Shown: one piece after another, positions 34,901-46,639 of the stretch | Numbering within the stretch: position 1 is the stretch's first letter | Layout of the letters: every line of letters begins with the position of its first letter | NCBI GenBank assembly: GCA_037176845.1 | Contig: JAYKXP010000089.1 | Coordinates: 124,001 to 188,000 of the forward strand | Length of the DNA: 64,000 nt | Direction of reading: 5' to 3' | DNA from: Paramarasmius palmivorus | Lineage: Eukaryota > Basidiomycota > Agaricomycetes > Agaricales > Marasmiaceae | Notes under the pieces: generated by a model | What the model saw: the letters and a program-made list of their open reading frames with translations, nothing else | Database searches by the model: none | Told to the model about the DNA's origin: nothing | Made by a program: the position numbers and the translations under genes

Positions 34901-36579
34901 ATGCTCCTTCTCTACGCCCTAGCGAGGCCCATCGCCTCCAGCCTCTCTGCCTCCTCCACCGACAACTCCACATCCTTCGATCCCATAACGGGCAAATGCA
35001 TCGACATCCGCAGTTGTCGCACCACCACCGGCATCTTGTGGAGCTGCCTTTCGGTCATCTTCATCTGCACATGGGTCGCAATCCACCCCAACATTCCAGT
35101 CCCAGGAACTCATTCAGCGGTAGCAGTCTATCAAAATGTCGAGTTGATGGTTGTAGCACTCCTTGCGCCCGAGTTCATGATTCTGTGGGCCATGAGGCAG
35201 CGAGAGAAGGCGAAGAGGGTTAGAGAGCAGTTCAAGAGTGCGTGTCTACTTGGATTCTTAGCGCTGTTACTGATGCTTACCCCTCAGAGTACAAGTGGGT
35301 TATGTCACACGGGTTCTTCGTTATAATGGGCGGGTTTGCGTTATACAATGGGGAGGAGTTTTGTGGGCATTTGTGGGATAGGGACCGGACATCAGAGATT
35401 AAGAAGGCCATTTTCAGGCCGTTTGAAGGAAAGGCAGAGGGATACCTTAACGATATCAAAACCTATCATGAAAAGCATCAAAAGCTGGACAACATGGTGC
35501 GTCATGTACCTTTTCTTTTCATAAGGGACCCCATTTGATCCTTTCTTGCCGACCAGGACGAAAATGACGAGAAGAACTCGGAATCATCTACACCAGCAAT
35601 TCATGAAAATCCCTCCATCACGGAACCTGTAGAGACCGACCCCTTGTCCCACACCCCCGACCCTACAACCCCCCTCGAATTCCTCGTCGCCAAAGGCTAC
35701 ATCACACTCACCAAAGACGAAATCAAGGACAATCTCAGCCATAGCGATGTCATCACCAAATCCATCGCCGTCATCCAAACTATCTGGTTCATCGCGCAGG
35801 TCATCGCTCGTGCCATCGAGGGTCTGGCTATCACGGAGCTGGAGATCATCACTGTTGGATTCGCGATTCTGAACTTTGGGACGTACTTCCTGTGGTGGAA
35901 CAAGCCCCTGCGGGTTAGGCATCCTGTGAGGGTGTATTGGCGGCAGACAGAGACAAAAACCAAAGGGGAAGGAGGAGAGGAGGGGCAGGGAAAGGAGGAA
36001 AACAAGGGGAAGGGGAAAGAGGGATGGCTTAGTGGGCTTGGAACGGCAGTTACCGCCGTAGTTGGATATATCTGGTTCAACCAAAACCCTAAGGGTATTG
36101 CCATCTGGATCATCCAATTGATCTTCCTTCCACTATTGATCCCATTGCACATCTTCATTGTTTGCGGGAACATCCTCGGAGACACAGACGACAGCCAGTT
36201 CGCCATCCCAGTCTCCTCCCGATTAGACAACAACCCTCTCCATCTTTACATCGCCGTCTACGGAATCGCCGCTCTCTTCGGCGCCATCCACTGCATCCCA
36301 TGGGTTTTCCAGTTTCCGACTCATACCGAACAGTTGCTTTGGCGTATATCAGCTGTTGCGGTTGCGGTTGCGCCGATTGCAATGGGGTTTTTGCAGGGGG
36401 ATGTGAAGTCTGAATGGATCCCGCATCCTATATGGCGCCCCTTGGTGACTATCCTTGCCCTCGCATACGCCTTCTTCCGAATCACCCTTCTCGTCATCGC
36501 ATTCACCGCCCTACGAGATCTCCGTCCAAGCGCATATCAAACCGTCCAATGGACGACTTTCATCCCACACATTGGATGA
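34901..36579 (+). CDS. Multi-pass membrane protein, same family (copy M2)
   Basis: Exons 34901-35237, 35288-35496 and 35557-36579 (introns 50 and 60 nt) give 522 residues. Exon 1 (337 nt) and exon 2 (209 nt) have exactly the lengths of copy M1. The signal-like N-terminus, ILWSCLSVIFICTW, HGFFVIMGGFALY and the core KSIAVIQTIWFIAQVIARAI...TELEIITVGFAILN...WWNKPLRV are all kept. It differs mainly in the loop after RVYWRQ, where a Lys/Gly/Glu-rich insert (about 25 residues) replaces the M1 sequence, and in the last loop before the C-terminal membrane segments. Intact. Function unknown; location in an internal or plasma membrane is inferred. Confidence 0.85.
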
Positions 36580-36584
36580 CTTAG

Positions 36585-36630
36585 GTACCTCTTTGACGAA
36601 CGGACTGTTAAGCCAATCTGTTCTTCGTAG
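36585..36630 (+). other. Putative 3' UTR intron of M2
   Basis: GTACCT donor, TGTTAAGC branch-like site, TTCTTCGTAG acceptor; 46 nt, in the same place as in M1 and M3. Confidence 0.45.
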
Positions 36631-36831
36631 GCACAGCCTTCTGGCGATCTGTTATATCCATGCTATCTCGTTTCTTTTGTTCGCTTTCGATCATGGTGTC
36701 TCATTCATGTACATTCCTGTACACTTCAGCTATTTTTTGCTTTGCTATCTTGGTTTTCCATAATGCTATTGCCGTTCATATCTTCGTCACGTTCTCGGTT
36801 TCTACTTATATACTTGTCTGTATCAAAACTC

Positions 36832-37892
36832 CCTAAAGCCCTTACCCTGACATTTTAGTTGCGTTTATACAAGAGAACGAGCTCTATATAACCCAGTCAG
36901 CGAAACGAAGGAACAGAAGCTTCAGTTCCTTGAGCCCGAGCGATGAGAAGAACAGTTATCGAGTATGAGGCCACTATCACACTCAAACTCAATGGGGGTA
37001 TTGAAACTGAAATCTCGATTATCCATGGCGTCAACGTAGATACATTGAATGTGCGGTAGAAATAAGGAGATTATGCCGGATGACGAACGTGGAAGGGGAA
37101 CAACCAAGTGCTTGATGGCGAGCAGAGTTCTTCGAAACGTCAAATCCTCGTCGGCGACATGGACGACCTAAAAGAAGTATATGTCTCTTGCAGCTAGAAT
37201 GAGTTTGACAGGCTCAATGGATAGGAAGTACAATATACCTCCGAGTTTGACACGGTAGTCTATGCCCAGACCTGTAGAAGAGGACGAATACAAGGTTTTA
37301 GATCCTAGAAATCGAGATCATACCCATTAGCACTCGAAGAAAGGATGATTAGCAACGAAAGCTCACCTTTGGAACTTTCACAGGAGTTCAAAAGTACGAG
37401 AGAACTGGCAGTATGCCAACGAGCAGACTATACCTAGGATCTTTCACTCATGATTAGAAAGAACCGTCGATTAAGAGCTCGCGGAGTACCTCGGGTGCTT
37501 GATAGAGCCGGGAACACCGATCGACCTAACGTATGTACCCGTTAGCATGAACCTACAACCAAGTTGATTAAGCGGAACGTACCAAGAGCGTGGCGTTCAG
37601 TATGGATATCATGTCAAGTGCTGAGAATGCCGGGTTGTAAGTATGATTGATGTATGGAGGATAGGGTATGCTAAACATACCTGGGTTTGCAGAGTGCAGC
37701 ACCGAAAGGGCGTCCTTGAATGAACCAGAATGTAGAGTCCTACGTCAAGCTGGGCATTAGCCATGTCAAGGTAAGTATAAAGAATCAACGGACGAAAAGT
37801 GTGACTGACCTCCTATCTCAGGCGTAGCGTGACCAGAAACACGCGGCTAGAGTAAGCGATATCCTTGAACGAGTAGCCATTGGCACCAGTCT
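36832..37892 (-). repeat. Local ~1.06 kb tandem duplication of the X 3' region (first copy)
   Basis: The stretch beginning CCTAAAGCCCTTAC (about 36834) is repeated from 37897 on with about 90 percent similarity by eye. Both contain the LDVGLY...GHSRTPFQ-type exon region. This duplication is seen only in unit 3. Confidence 0.55.
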
Positions 37893-40340
37893 AAACTTCC
37901 TAAAGCCCTTACTCTGACATTTTAGTTGCATTTACACAAGAGAACGAGCTCTATATAACCCAGTCAGCAAAATGAAGGAACAAAAGCTTCGGTTTCATGG
38001 ATACCTTGAGCCCGAGCGATGAGAAGAACAATTATTGAGTATGAGACCACTATCACGCTCAACTCAATGGGGGTATTGAAAGTGAAATCTCAATTGTTCA
38101 TAGCGTCAATGTAGATACATCGAATGTGCGGTAGAGATAGGATGATTATGCCGAATGACGAACATGGAAGGGGAACAACCAAATGCCAACCCTAGTTAAG
38201 AGCGAGCAAAGTTCTTCGAAACGTCGAATCCTCGTTGGCGACATGGACGACCTAGAAGAAGTATATGTCTCCTGCAGCTAGAATGAGTTTGACAGGCTCA
38301 ATAAATAGGAAGTACAACATACCTTTGAGTCTGCTACGGTAGTGTATGCCCAGACCTGTAGGAGAGGACGAATACAAGGTTTTAGATCCTAGAAATGGAG
38401 ATCGTACCCATTAGCACCGAAGGAAAGCACAAATCGTAACGAAACCTCACCTTTGGAATGTTCACCGAAGCTCAAAGGTACGAGATCGCTGGCAATATGC
38501 TAACGAGCATACGTACAACGAACTCATGATTAGGAAGAACCGCAGATCAGGAGCTCGTGGAGTACAGTACCCCTGATGCTTTATCCAGCTAGGAACGCCG
38601 ATAGACCTAAAGTATGTACCCCGTTAGTATGAACCTATAACCGAGCTGATTGAGCGGAAAGTACCAGGAACGTGACGTTCAGTGGATATCGTGTGAAGCG
38701 CTGAGAATGCCGGGTTGTAAGTTTGATGTACGGAGGATAGGGTATGCTAGACATACCCGGGTTTTCAGAGTGCAGGACTGAAAGGGCGTCCTTGAATGTC
38801 CCGGAACGTAGATCCCTACGTCAGGCTGGGCATTAGCCATGTCAAGGTAAGTATAATGAATCAACGAACGAAAAGGGTATGACTTACCTCCAATTACTCC
38901 AACCTCAGGCGTAGCGTGACTAGCAACACACGGCTGGCGAAGCTGCCAGAGTAAGTGTTGCCACAGAACGGATACCCGTCAACACCACTCTGTCACGATA
39001 TCATGATCTTTGACTGCAGGAGAATGGATCAGTAGGTGCACATGCGAGCGATATGGAAACGTACAGTAGTACATCCGCAAACCAAGAGCATCGGCTGCGG
39101 ATAGCTAACACATTGCACGCCGAGGTGCATGCGAGACTTTGGGTTCACCTTGGGCGCGAACACGAGCACGATTGTCTAGTCGCGCAGATCGATGGTTTAC
39201 AACGACCTGGATGTGATATTGGTGGCTCTGTATCTGAGAGGTTGATAACGTTGTGTTTGACATGGCGGTTCCCAGTTTGGCGTGGTCTTGGTTATTCGAA
39301 AGTGCAAAGTTCATCCTACAACGTCGTATCAATATCAAAGTATCTCGATGAAGAAGTATGGAAACTTGCCCTGAACCTGCTGGTTAATACGCAGCTATTT
39401 CTCATCATGAAGAGAAAGGGTCGGCTGTGGTAGCAGTCGAACGTCGAGGCTATGATACGTTTGGTTGTTTGAGATCTACTGGAGCCATGTTAGCTTTAGG
39501 AAGAAAGGAAATGGGAATAACGGAAATGCAGAAGAGGAATAGTACGGCATGAACAAAGAAAGACATAACAAAGATGCGAGAACGACATCAGAGTAGAAAG
39601 AGACATGCGGTAGAGCAAAGTGTGAAAAGGGGCAATTCAAACCGATTGTGTGCACATACCTGACAACATTTTCTGCAAGAACCCGCTTTACCGCCGAATA
39701 GTTACATCTGCGTATGGTCTTCATGGTATCGGCGACAAAAGGCTTGGAGACCATATAAGAACTAGGTACTGCAAAAAGTATTTAGTAAGCACTAAGACAA
39801 GGGATGGAGGAGGGAAGAGCACTCACAGTACATCTACGATTGACATGCCCAGCCTTCGTGTCCTAGCGAGCGCACGATTCTGCGGAGGAGTCAACGGTTG
39901 GATAGCGTTCCTTGAAGATGAATCTAACAAGGAATGAGCGAAAGGGAGAAGAAGAGTAGAGGATTATCACATACGTCCGAATTTCCTTGGAGGTATCACT
40001 AATCAATATCGCACGCGCGGCGGCAAGAGGACCATGTTGGAGGAGCCAGTTGTCGATGGTGGAAGCCCTTCGTGTAGGGTATTCGCGCCTATGAGGGGAA
40101 GGGATGAGATACTTGCTGAGGAGAGGAATGCGGGATGGCATATTCAGGAGGAGTCGGAGGACAAAAATCGCTGTGAAGAGAAGGAGCGATATGGTCGTGT
40201 TTGGGAACCTGGTAATCTGGTGGTTGCTTGGTAGACTCTGCGGATGGATTTGTGAGGGGTGTCGGCGCGATGGTCGCGTGTAGTCGCTGTCTATGTTGGA
40301 GCTGAACGTTGTGGTCATCGGTGAGCGGAAGAGAGCGAAG
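37893..40340 (-). pseudogene. Decayed multi-exon gene, X family (unit 3, copy X5)
   Basis: Longest open first exon of this sub-family: from the ATG at 40141-40139 the minus strand reads MPSRIPLLSKYLIPSPHRRE, then YPTRRASTIDNWLLQ and AAARAILISD. Downstream, about 38820-38756 encodes DVGIYVPGHSRTPFQSCTL, with acceptor CCCAG and donor GTATGT. An intron-like GTAAGTC...GCTAATGCCCAG of about 70 nt lies at about 38888-38817. A stop inside the following piece (SKIMIS*QSG, about 39019) shows decay. Confidence 0.5.
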
Positions 40341-40344
40341 GGAA

Positions 40345-40400
40345 GGGGAAAAAAGGATGAAAAAAAAGGCTCCGCTTACGTCAAAGTTCTAGACTTCCAG
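40345..40400 (-). promoter_or_regulatory. Candidate promoter of X5
   Basis: Minus strand TTTGACGTAAGCGGAGCC followed by a long T/C tract; CRE-like half site TGACGTAA. Confidence 0.35.
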
Positions 40401-40479
40401 GCACACCACGTCATGGCGCCAAGACACGCGGTTCAATTCTCGATTCCATACTTGCAGCTGCAAGAGAATACAGGACACA

Positions 40480-41355
40480 AACACTATCGTTGTCCAGTAA
40501 ATAGAGCGCCAATACTCAGGGAACTAGGTCTGCCTACGATGGTATCAACGCCAGTCGATTGTATTCACAACCATCCACAAGTTCCATCTACCGATACAGT
40601 GACATGGTACTTTCTCTACCTGTGTCCGTCCCGCTTGATGCGTATCCCCCGATTCTTAGCCCGATATCAGCCTTACCAAGCAAGGATACGCATCCAATGG
40701 CCAGTTCTTTGCATGCGGGATTCGAGGATATCCAGGCCTTGAACCGCGTGAGTGAGTACCTTCAATGCTAGTTGATTCTTCGTGTCGGAGCGTTGTAATG
40801 GCCTTGGAAAAATAAAAGACGAGAATGGGGTGAAACTCTGGCGGTTGAATGGACTTCACTGATTCCTTCAGCCTTTCTTTCAGCCTTTCTTTCAGCCTTG
40901 TTATGCCTGAAACCTACTGCATATCATTAGCTCCCATTTGAAGGAAAAGCCCAAACGAGAAACGTACGTGGATACCCTCGGATACCCAAGCACTCTTTCG
41001 ACAATTAATACCGCCTCTATCAGTCCCAGCCTTTCCTTTCCAACGAATTCAGATCTAAGCTGTAGCTCTGTTAGGTACTCGTAGATTTGTGAGTGATTAT
41101 GTTCGATCACCGACATGCCAGGTAATACAAAGTGCCTGAAAACTATGCCTATGGTCAGCACGCACAAGATGTCATGAGAGCACGGCAACGTACCAAGTCT
41201 TTCTCTCGGTATGCATCAACGTGCAGCCCTTTCCAGCATCTTTGAGGCCAGTGAAGATCCTCCACTGGGACAGAGATGTTTTTAGCGCAGCGACTATGAA
41301 AGCGATGTGCAGTAAGAGAAGGAACGTACCAATTTATACTAGGGTTCATTTTCAT
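40480..41355 (-). pseudogene. Decayed multi-exon gene, W family (unit 3)
   Basis: First exon 41355-41330 (MKMNPSIN plus two bases, donor GTACGT), an exon at about 41275-41198 (containing WKGLHVDAYREKDL in one frame) and an exon from about 41135 reading HFVLPGMSVIEHNHSQIYEY LTELQLRSEF. These pieces agree with unit 2 better than with unit 1. Contains the short tandem repeat TTTCAGCC (three times) near 40865-40900. Product unknown. Confidence 0.45.
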
Positions 41356-41385
41356 GCGGTAGATGAAAAGAAAAAGGAAGGAATG

Positions 41386-41460
41386 ATGCTTGTCGGGATC
41401 AAGAAGCTGTCGACATCGTTTCCCACGACGATAACGCTTCTTTTCACACCATCACGACCA
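41386..41460 (-). promoter_or_regulatory. Conserved ~80 bp box (copy 5, W type)
   Basis: As 24628-24710, but with an internal deletion (GCTTGTCGGGATC) that destroys the plus-strand reading frame. It still begins 31 bases upstream of the minus-strand ATG at 41355. Confidence 0.45.
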
Positions 41461-41499
41461 GCTCGCTTCCCTTGTCGGCTCTCTGTCAGTGTTTGGTGT

Positions 41500-42230
41500 T
41501 CCCTTCAACAGATACTCTTCTGAAAGGTCGTCTCAAACAGTAACAGTAAAGGATGGGCGCTGGGGATGATCTCAAATCAAGATACCTTCCAATCGGATGC
41601 TAGAAGCGACATGCCTATTGGCTCCAAACCACTCGAAAGGGCTTTGGCTATGGCTATGTACCCTATAGAGGTCGCAAGAGCTTAATCTGAAATCATACGC
41701 CTAGAAAATTTGTCTCCGAGACCGCTCTTTCACTTGAAGGACCCCATCTTGTCGTACCGGTGATATTGCAAGGTCTGTCTTCAAGCATATCGAGTTCTTC
41801 GTCAATGCATACCCAGATACACACCATCTCCTAGTCGTTCCCGTTGCTCTGTATCTCTGGGCACTACATCATGATTACGGCCAGTTTCGCTGTCTTCAAA
41901 ACTTCCGAGTAGTGCTGCCTATTCAACGTCATGTCTTTTCCGTCAGTTTCGAATTTCTGACTACTTATGCCTTTCCGAGTCCAAACTCTGCAAGAGGGGC
42001 ATAAACCCTCAATGTCCCGACTCGGACGTTTCGTCCTGCTTTCCATCTAGCCTGCTTGTTTTGATTATTTTTAAGAAGGTCGTATCAAGCCTTTCAGGTC
42101 GAAAAGGCAGCGAAATGTTGATGATTCGATTCGTTGTGGCTAAAGAACGTACTTGAATCTTGTATGATGCTATTGACTCTCGAACGATGTTTCTAGCGTC
42201 GCAATAATTCGATGAGTACTGACTAGAACA
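41500..42230 (-). pseudogene. Unassigned repeated relic region (unit 3)
   Basis: Shortened counterpart of 24780-25990; holds the TTTTCGACCTGAAA block and the GTACGTTCTTTAG donor on minus near 42.1-42.15 kb. Confidence 0.3.
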
Positions 42231-42239
42231 ATGCAAAAT

Positions 42240-45200
42240 GCGTAGTAATTAGGGTATAGAGGAATATTACACGTGCCCAGAAGAACGTCAGCGAGCGCAG
42301 CACTTCAAGCTCGTAGGTAGCGACCGTAGTTTGTTCTAGCTTTGATCAATGTGCGTTAGCGTGTAGGACGTACGAAGATTCACACCATGGGAGCCATGTT
42401 GTCGATGCGTGAGTTCAGATCAACGAAGAACAATTAAACATTCACGTTCTACCGAGTACCGAAAGATCTTTTGTGTACTCGAAAACTTAGGACGTGGGTA
42501 GTTACTGCCTAGCCTGAATTTGTCTGAATAACGAAACGATCCAATCCGAGGCCATTACTGTGATAAACAGCGAATCACGAAGACGGCCAACGAGTCAGAC
42601 GATCTCCTTCGCACCTAAAGGCCGGGATCTACACAGATAGAATGGTAAGTACAGCAATGTGAAGAAGACAGGTACTTACCCTCATATCGTCTACGGACAC
42701 GACTCTAGCGGAACAACCGGAACCGCCGTTAGATGAGTACACTATCAGCTCCAACATCCGACAGATGAACGTTGATATGAAGTGCCGTTGGCCTAGCTCG
42801 TCTAGACGACATAGTGAGATTCACCGCAAAAAAATCAAGAGCTTCAGTGTATCAGCCGTCTTCTGCCTCCTAGACAGTCCACCCTATTAGCATGATACAG
42901 GATGCCTTGATCTTTGATCTTGAGGAATGTATCGGCTTTCAGTTCGGGTTGATGTTACCGCCTGCAGAAAGTACGACAAATGTTGAATGTATACTGATTA
43001 ACAATCGGCGCGGGTCTTTGACCAAGTTTTACATGCATAGCACGGAGATATTAACTGAAGTCAGGAAGTTTTATGTGAAGTTGAAAGGTCTAGCTGTACG
43101 AGGACGTTAGCTCGACGAGAAGGAAAGATATGCATGTCTTCGAAAATAAGGAAGGAGAGAAAGATGCTGGTAGAGTAGAGCGTTCACCAACGCTGAAAGG
43201 AATGTGAATCTGGGTGTAGGCTTACAACAATCTAGATTCTTCTACTCCGTGTCTGCGATCGCCAAAGAAACACCCATTCGCTCAAGTAGATGAACTAGCT
43301 CTGAGTCTGTCGTCTGTCAAGCATGAGCACTCTTCTGAGGAGTCAACGAGAAGACAGACCTGATATGAGTCTTGATCCGCAGAATGTTTCCGACTTACGA
43401 CGGTCAAGTGAGCGAATCATCCGTGCGATATTCCAGCTGTTCTTGAACGCGCATGTGTACGTATTGAGGTTTTGAAAAAACATTGGAACGCTATTCAGCA
43501 ACTTAGCCCCTGCCATAACTCATGTTCCGTCCATTAATCTGTCTTCAACGCTGGCCACTATCCTGTGCGAAGCCGGTGAATGGATTTCAATGCCCGTAGG
43601 CGTAGCGAAGGTTTGACCTCGTCGTTGTCTTGGCTCCGTCTTGTTTGCAAGTCCTCTTGCAGGTATCTAGGAAAGAAGTTGTCAGCTATGGCGTGAAAGT
43701 GATATGATAACGACGTATGTCAAGCAGATTTCGACACCATAAGACTGATGATCTTCTCGCCCGCTCAACACCGAGCTTAGCACCAACTCTTTATGAACAA
43801 ACCACTCTAGCGGCTCCGAAGCCGCTACTTTCCAAATCCTGATGTATGGGCACATGTGTTCGAAACTTGGCAAGTGTTAGTGATTCCTCTTGTACAGGAC
43901 ACTTGCAGTGAAACAGAAGGCGCAGTGACTATTGCATTGACGCTAGCCAAATGGCTAACGAGGAGGACGATAAGATTACTAAGAGAAGCCATGTTAGCGG
44001 ATTTACAGCATACGATACGAAGCCGGAAACATACCTACAACAACGTATACGCCAACTTGAAACATCTGGGAAATCGGTACAGGGAACGCCGTCTTCGTAG
44101 ATCCCGGTTCCGAAGATGAAGGTGAGTGTGGCCTGTGAGCGCATAGATATGACGTGCTTCAGAGTGGCTTTGGCGGTGGAGGCTGGCGTTCTAGAGTTCA
44201 GGAAGACGTCGGATCATCTGTGTGGAAGGTAATCTAAAGTACATAGGGTATAACTATCAGTATTTATCGAAACGGAAGGGATTGGGGGACTTACCTCGAT
44301 ACGACTACACGAACGCTCCGGTAACTTCGAGAAGGAAGAGCAAAAGAGACAGATACAGGCTTGGTCTTGACTCTGTAAACCTAGCGATACGGAACGTCAG
44401 CTTCAGCAAGAAGAGACAGGACAGAGAACGGAAAGAACGTGATTTGGGATTGGAATCAGAATGTGGTGAAAGGAACCGGATCGTACGCCGTGAGCGGTGT
44501 TAGACGACAAGATGAGGTACCAACATGAGCGAAGAGGCGTAACAACAAGCAATGATGAACGGTCCGAACGAGCTCAGAGACTTGCCTAAGGAAATCTTCT
44601 AGGCCAACTTTACACTTGATCTTGCAGAATACCGCGTATCGGGAATGGGAAGGTGTACCTCATTTTGCACAAAGGCGCTGCCAAGGAACGATGAGTTAGT
44701 ATCGAGGTCTACGGGGTCCAAGAAAAGAAGCTATGAATATGATAAATGGGTGGGAGGTAAACCGGTAAAGGGGCGGACAACGGAAGGGAAAGAAGAGAAA
44801 CGTACCGAAAAGGCCAAAAATGTCCACGCCAGAACCTTTCTATACTCCTGATCGCGTCTGACCAAAACCGTCCCCAATGTCAACTTGTCTTGACGTGTCC
44901 ATTATCAATAGTTCACCTGCGAAAGGGTGAGCCCAAAAAAGAGAGGGAAAAAGGCAATGAGAGATACGAACGGCACTGGAAGAAATAGTCTCTGCATTGA
45001 GAGGGAGCGCGTTAGAAGAGCTGGTTGGCGGCTGTGTTATGTTCCGCGGGTTGATTTCCTTTTCGCAAGGACATGGTGTTTTCCAAGGGGGAAGGAGGGG
45101 GTATCGCATGGCGGAAGGGATTAGGACTGTAACTTGGGGGCTTGGGGGATGTATATCGCATTGTAGGCTTCTGTGTAGAGAAGAGCGTAATGCTCGTGTT

Positions 45201-45345
45201 CGCGTTGAAGTGAATCCAGTGGAAGGCGCCGAGGGGTATTGACGTGGAACGTTGGTGTTGGTATCTGATGCTGAGACTAGCCAGACGCCTAGATGCCTCT
45301 GTAAGTAGTGGTGGTTGGAGAACCCAGAGAGCGCGAATGAAAAGG
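42240..45345 (-). pseudogene. Decayed multi-exon gene, X family (unit 3, copy X6)
   Basis: The 5' piece (about 45220-45000) is scattered over frames (for example RYPLLPPWKTPCP). The next exon (about 44915-44806) reads MDTSRQ and, one frame over, TVLVRRDQEYRKVLAWTFLA, directly followed by the donor GTACG. Small exons follow, such as TSILTHRSLAAPLCKM at about 44715-44659 with donor GTACAC. The section 42.45-43.65 kb is less similar to units 1 and 2. Confidence 0.45.
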
Positions 45346-45349
45346 CAAA

Positions 45350-45400
45350 GGAAGCGGAGGAAAAAGAAAAAAAAAAGCTCCGCTGACGTCACCGTTCTTG
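45350..45400 (-). promoter_or_regulatory. Candidate promoter of X6 with CRE-like palindrome
   Basis: Minus strand GGTGACGTCAGCGGAGC then a T-rich run and CCTCCGCTTCC; perfect TGACGTCA. Confidence 0.4.
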
Positions 45401-45589
45401 ACAGGCACTGCCTCAAGGCCTCATTACCTACCGGCGTTTTTTCGGATTCCATCTCGCTGGCACAAAAGCTGATAAGGAAACGATGGCTTTGAATTCACAA
45501 GATCCAGAAGGCAGCATTTTCCAACCAACAGGTTACATCACTCGCCATCGTATTGGGCCCAATCAGCCATTGATATCTACAACAGCGTC

Positions 45590-46540
45590 CATAGGTACGC
45601 CTTATGACCACTGCGTTGTACTTCCTACTAGGACCAGCCTAACCTTCCATCTAGCTTACTACCCGTATTCCTCGTCTCTCGTATTGCTTTCGCCTCGCTC
45701 CCTATGTAAACAGAAATTGCTTCACTATGCAGGTTGTAAGCATCAAGATATCCTGAGACATGGTCGCAGAAAGCCTACCTGATAAGATCGCCAAAAGATC
45801 GCCCTTTCTGGATGTATCCCAGTCTACTCTCTTGTCGACAAACACCCCAAGAGAAACTTGATCTTCATCATTTCCGAGTGCTGCGTCAAGATGTAAGATC
45901 TAACATGCAAGCGTGACGTCTTGAAGGTTGTACTTGTGCCGCCGGTGTTTTACTTCTGATTGGCATCTGCTCCTCGGATCTTGAATACGCTCGCCTGGGT
46001 GATACCTTGCAGAGATAGCGTTAGGTATTTCAGTGGGAGATATAGAATAGAAGACATACATCGAGCTTGTAGGACGCTTTGACTCCCAACCCGATGACTT
46101 TCTCGCCCAACATGACATCAAGACATCCGGGTCAAACCTCCTGCACGTTCTTCACAACGGCCAAGTACCAAGATTCTTGGTTCTGATGCCTAGTTCCTGC
46201 TATACCGGTGGAACTAAAGCTTTCCAAGACTGACAAGGTATAGAACGCGTCAGCTCAACGACCTTGAAGAAGATGACACGGTGACGCACCGAATTGTGAG
46301 TCCAGCATTTGATATTCAGCGTCAAGTCTCTCTTGCCTCCTTGCATTACAGCCCATGCTAGACACTAAACGATGCTTCTCGACTCACACCCCCGGGATTA
46401 GAGGAAAAACCTGGAGAAACAGGCATTGACACGGGAAGAAGCAGACTATCATAATAATAGCAACACACCATCAAGAACCGGAATCCATTTGCGTCGTTAT
46501 GAGTTAGATGAGAAAGAGAGAAGAATGTCGATGAGTCACG
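45590..46540 (-). pseudogene. Decayed Y-family gene (unit 3)
   Basis: Open piece at 45900-46121 on minus (SCWARKSSGWESKRPTSSMY) corresponds in position to FDSVRPNE...NWELLRNPMY of units 1 and 2. Exon-like upstream parts contain stops. Unknown product. Confidence 0.35.
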
Positions 46541-46550
46541 AAAGATATCG

Positions 46551-46626
46551 ATGCTCGTGGTCGCGGTGCAAAAGGGTGTCAGCATCGTTTCCCACGACGA
46601 CAACGCTTCTTTTGTCGCCATCACCA
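46551..46626 (-). promoter_or_regulatory. Conserved ~80 bp box (copy 6, Y type)
   Basis: Core GCATCGTTTCCCACGACGA and CGCTTCTTTTGTCGCC. Confidence 0.4.
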
Positions 46627-46639
46627 TGATGTCCTATTT

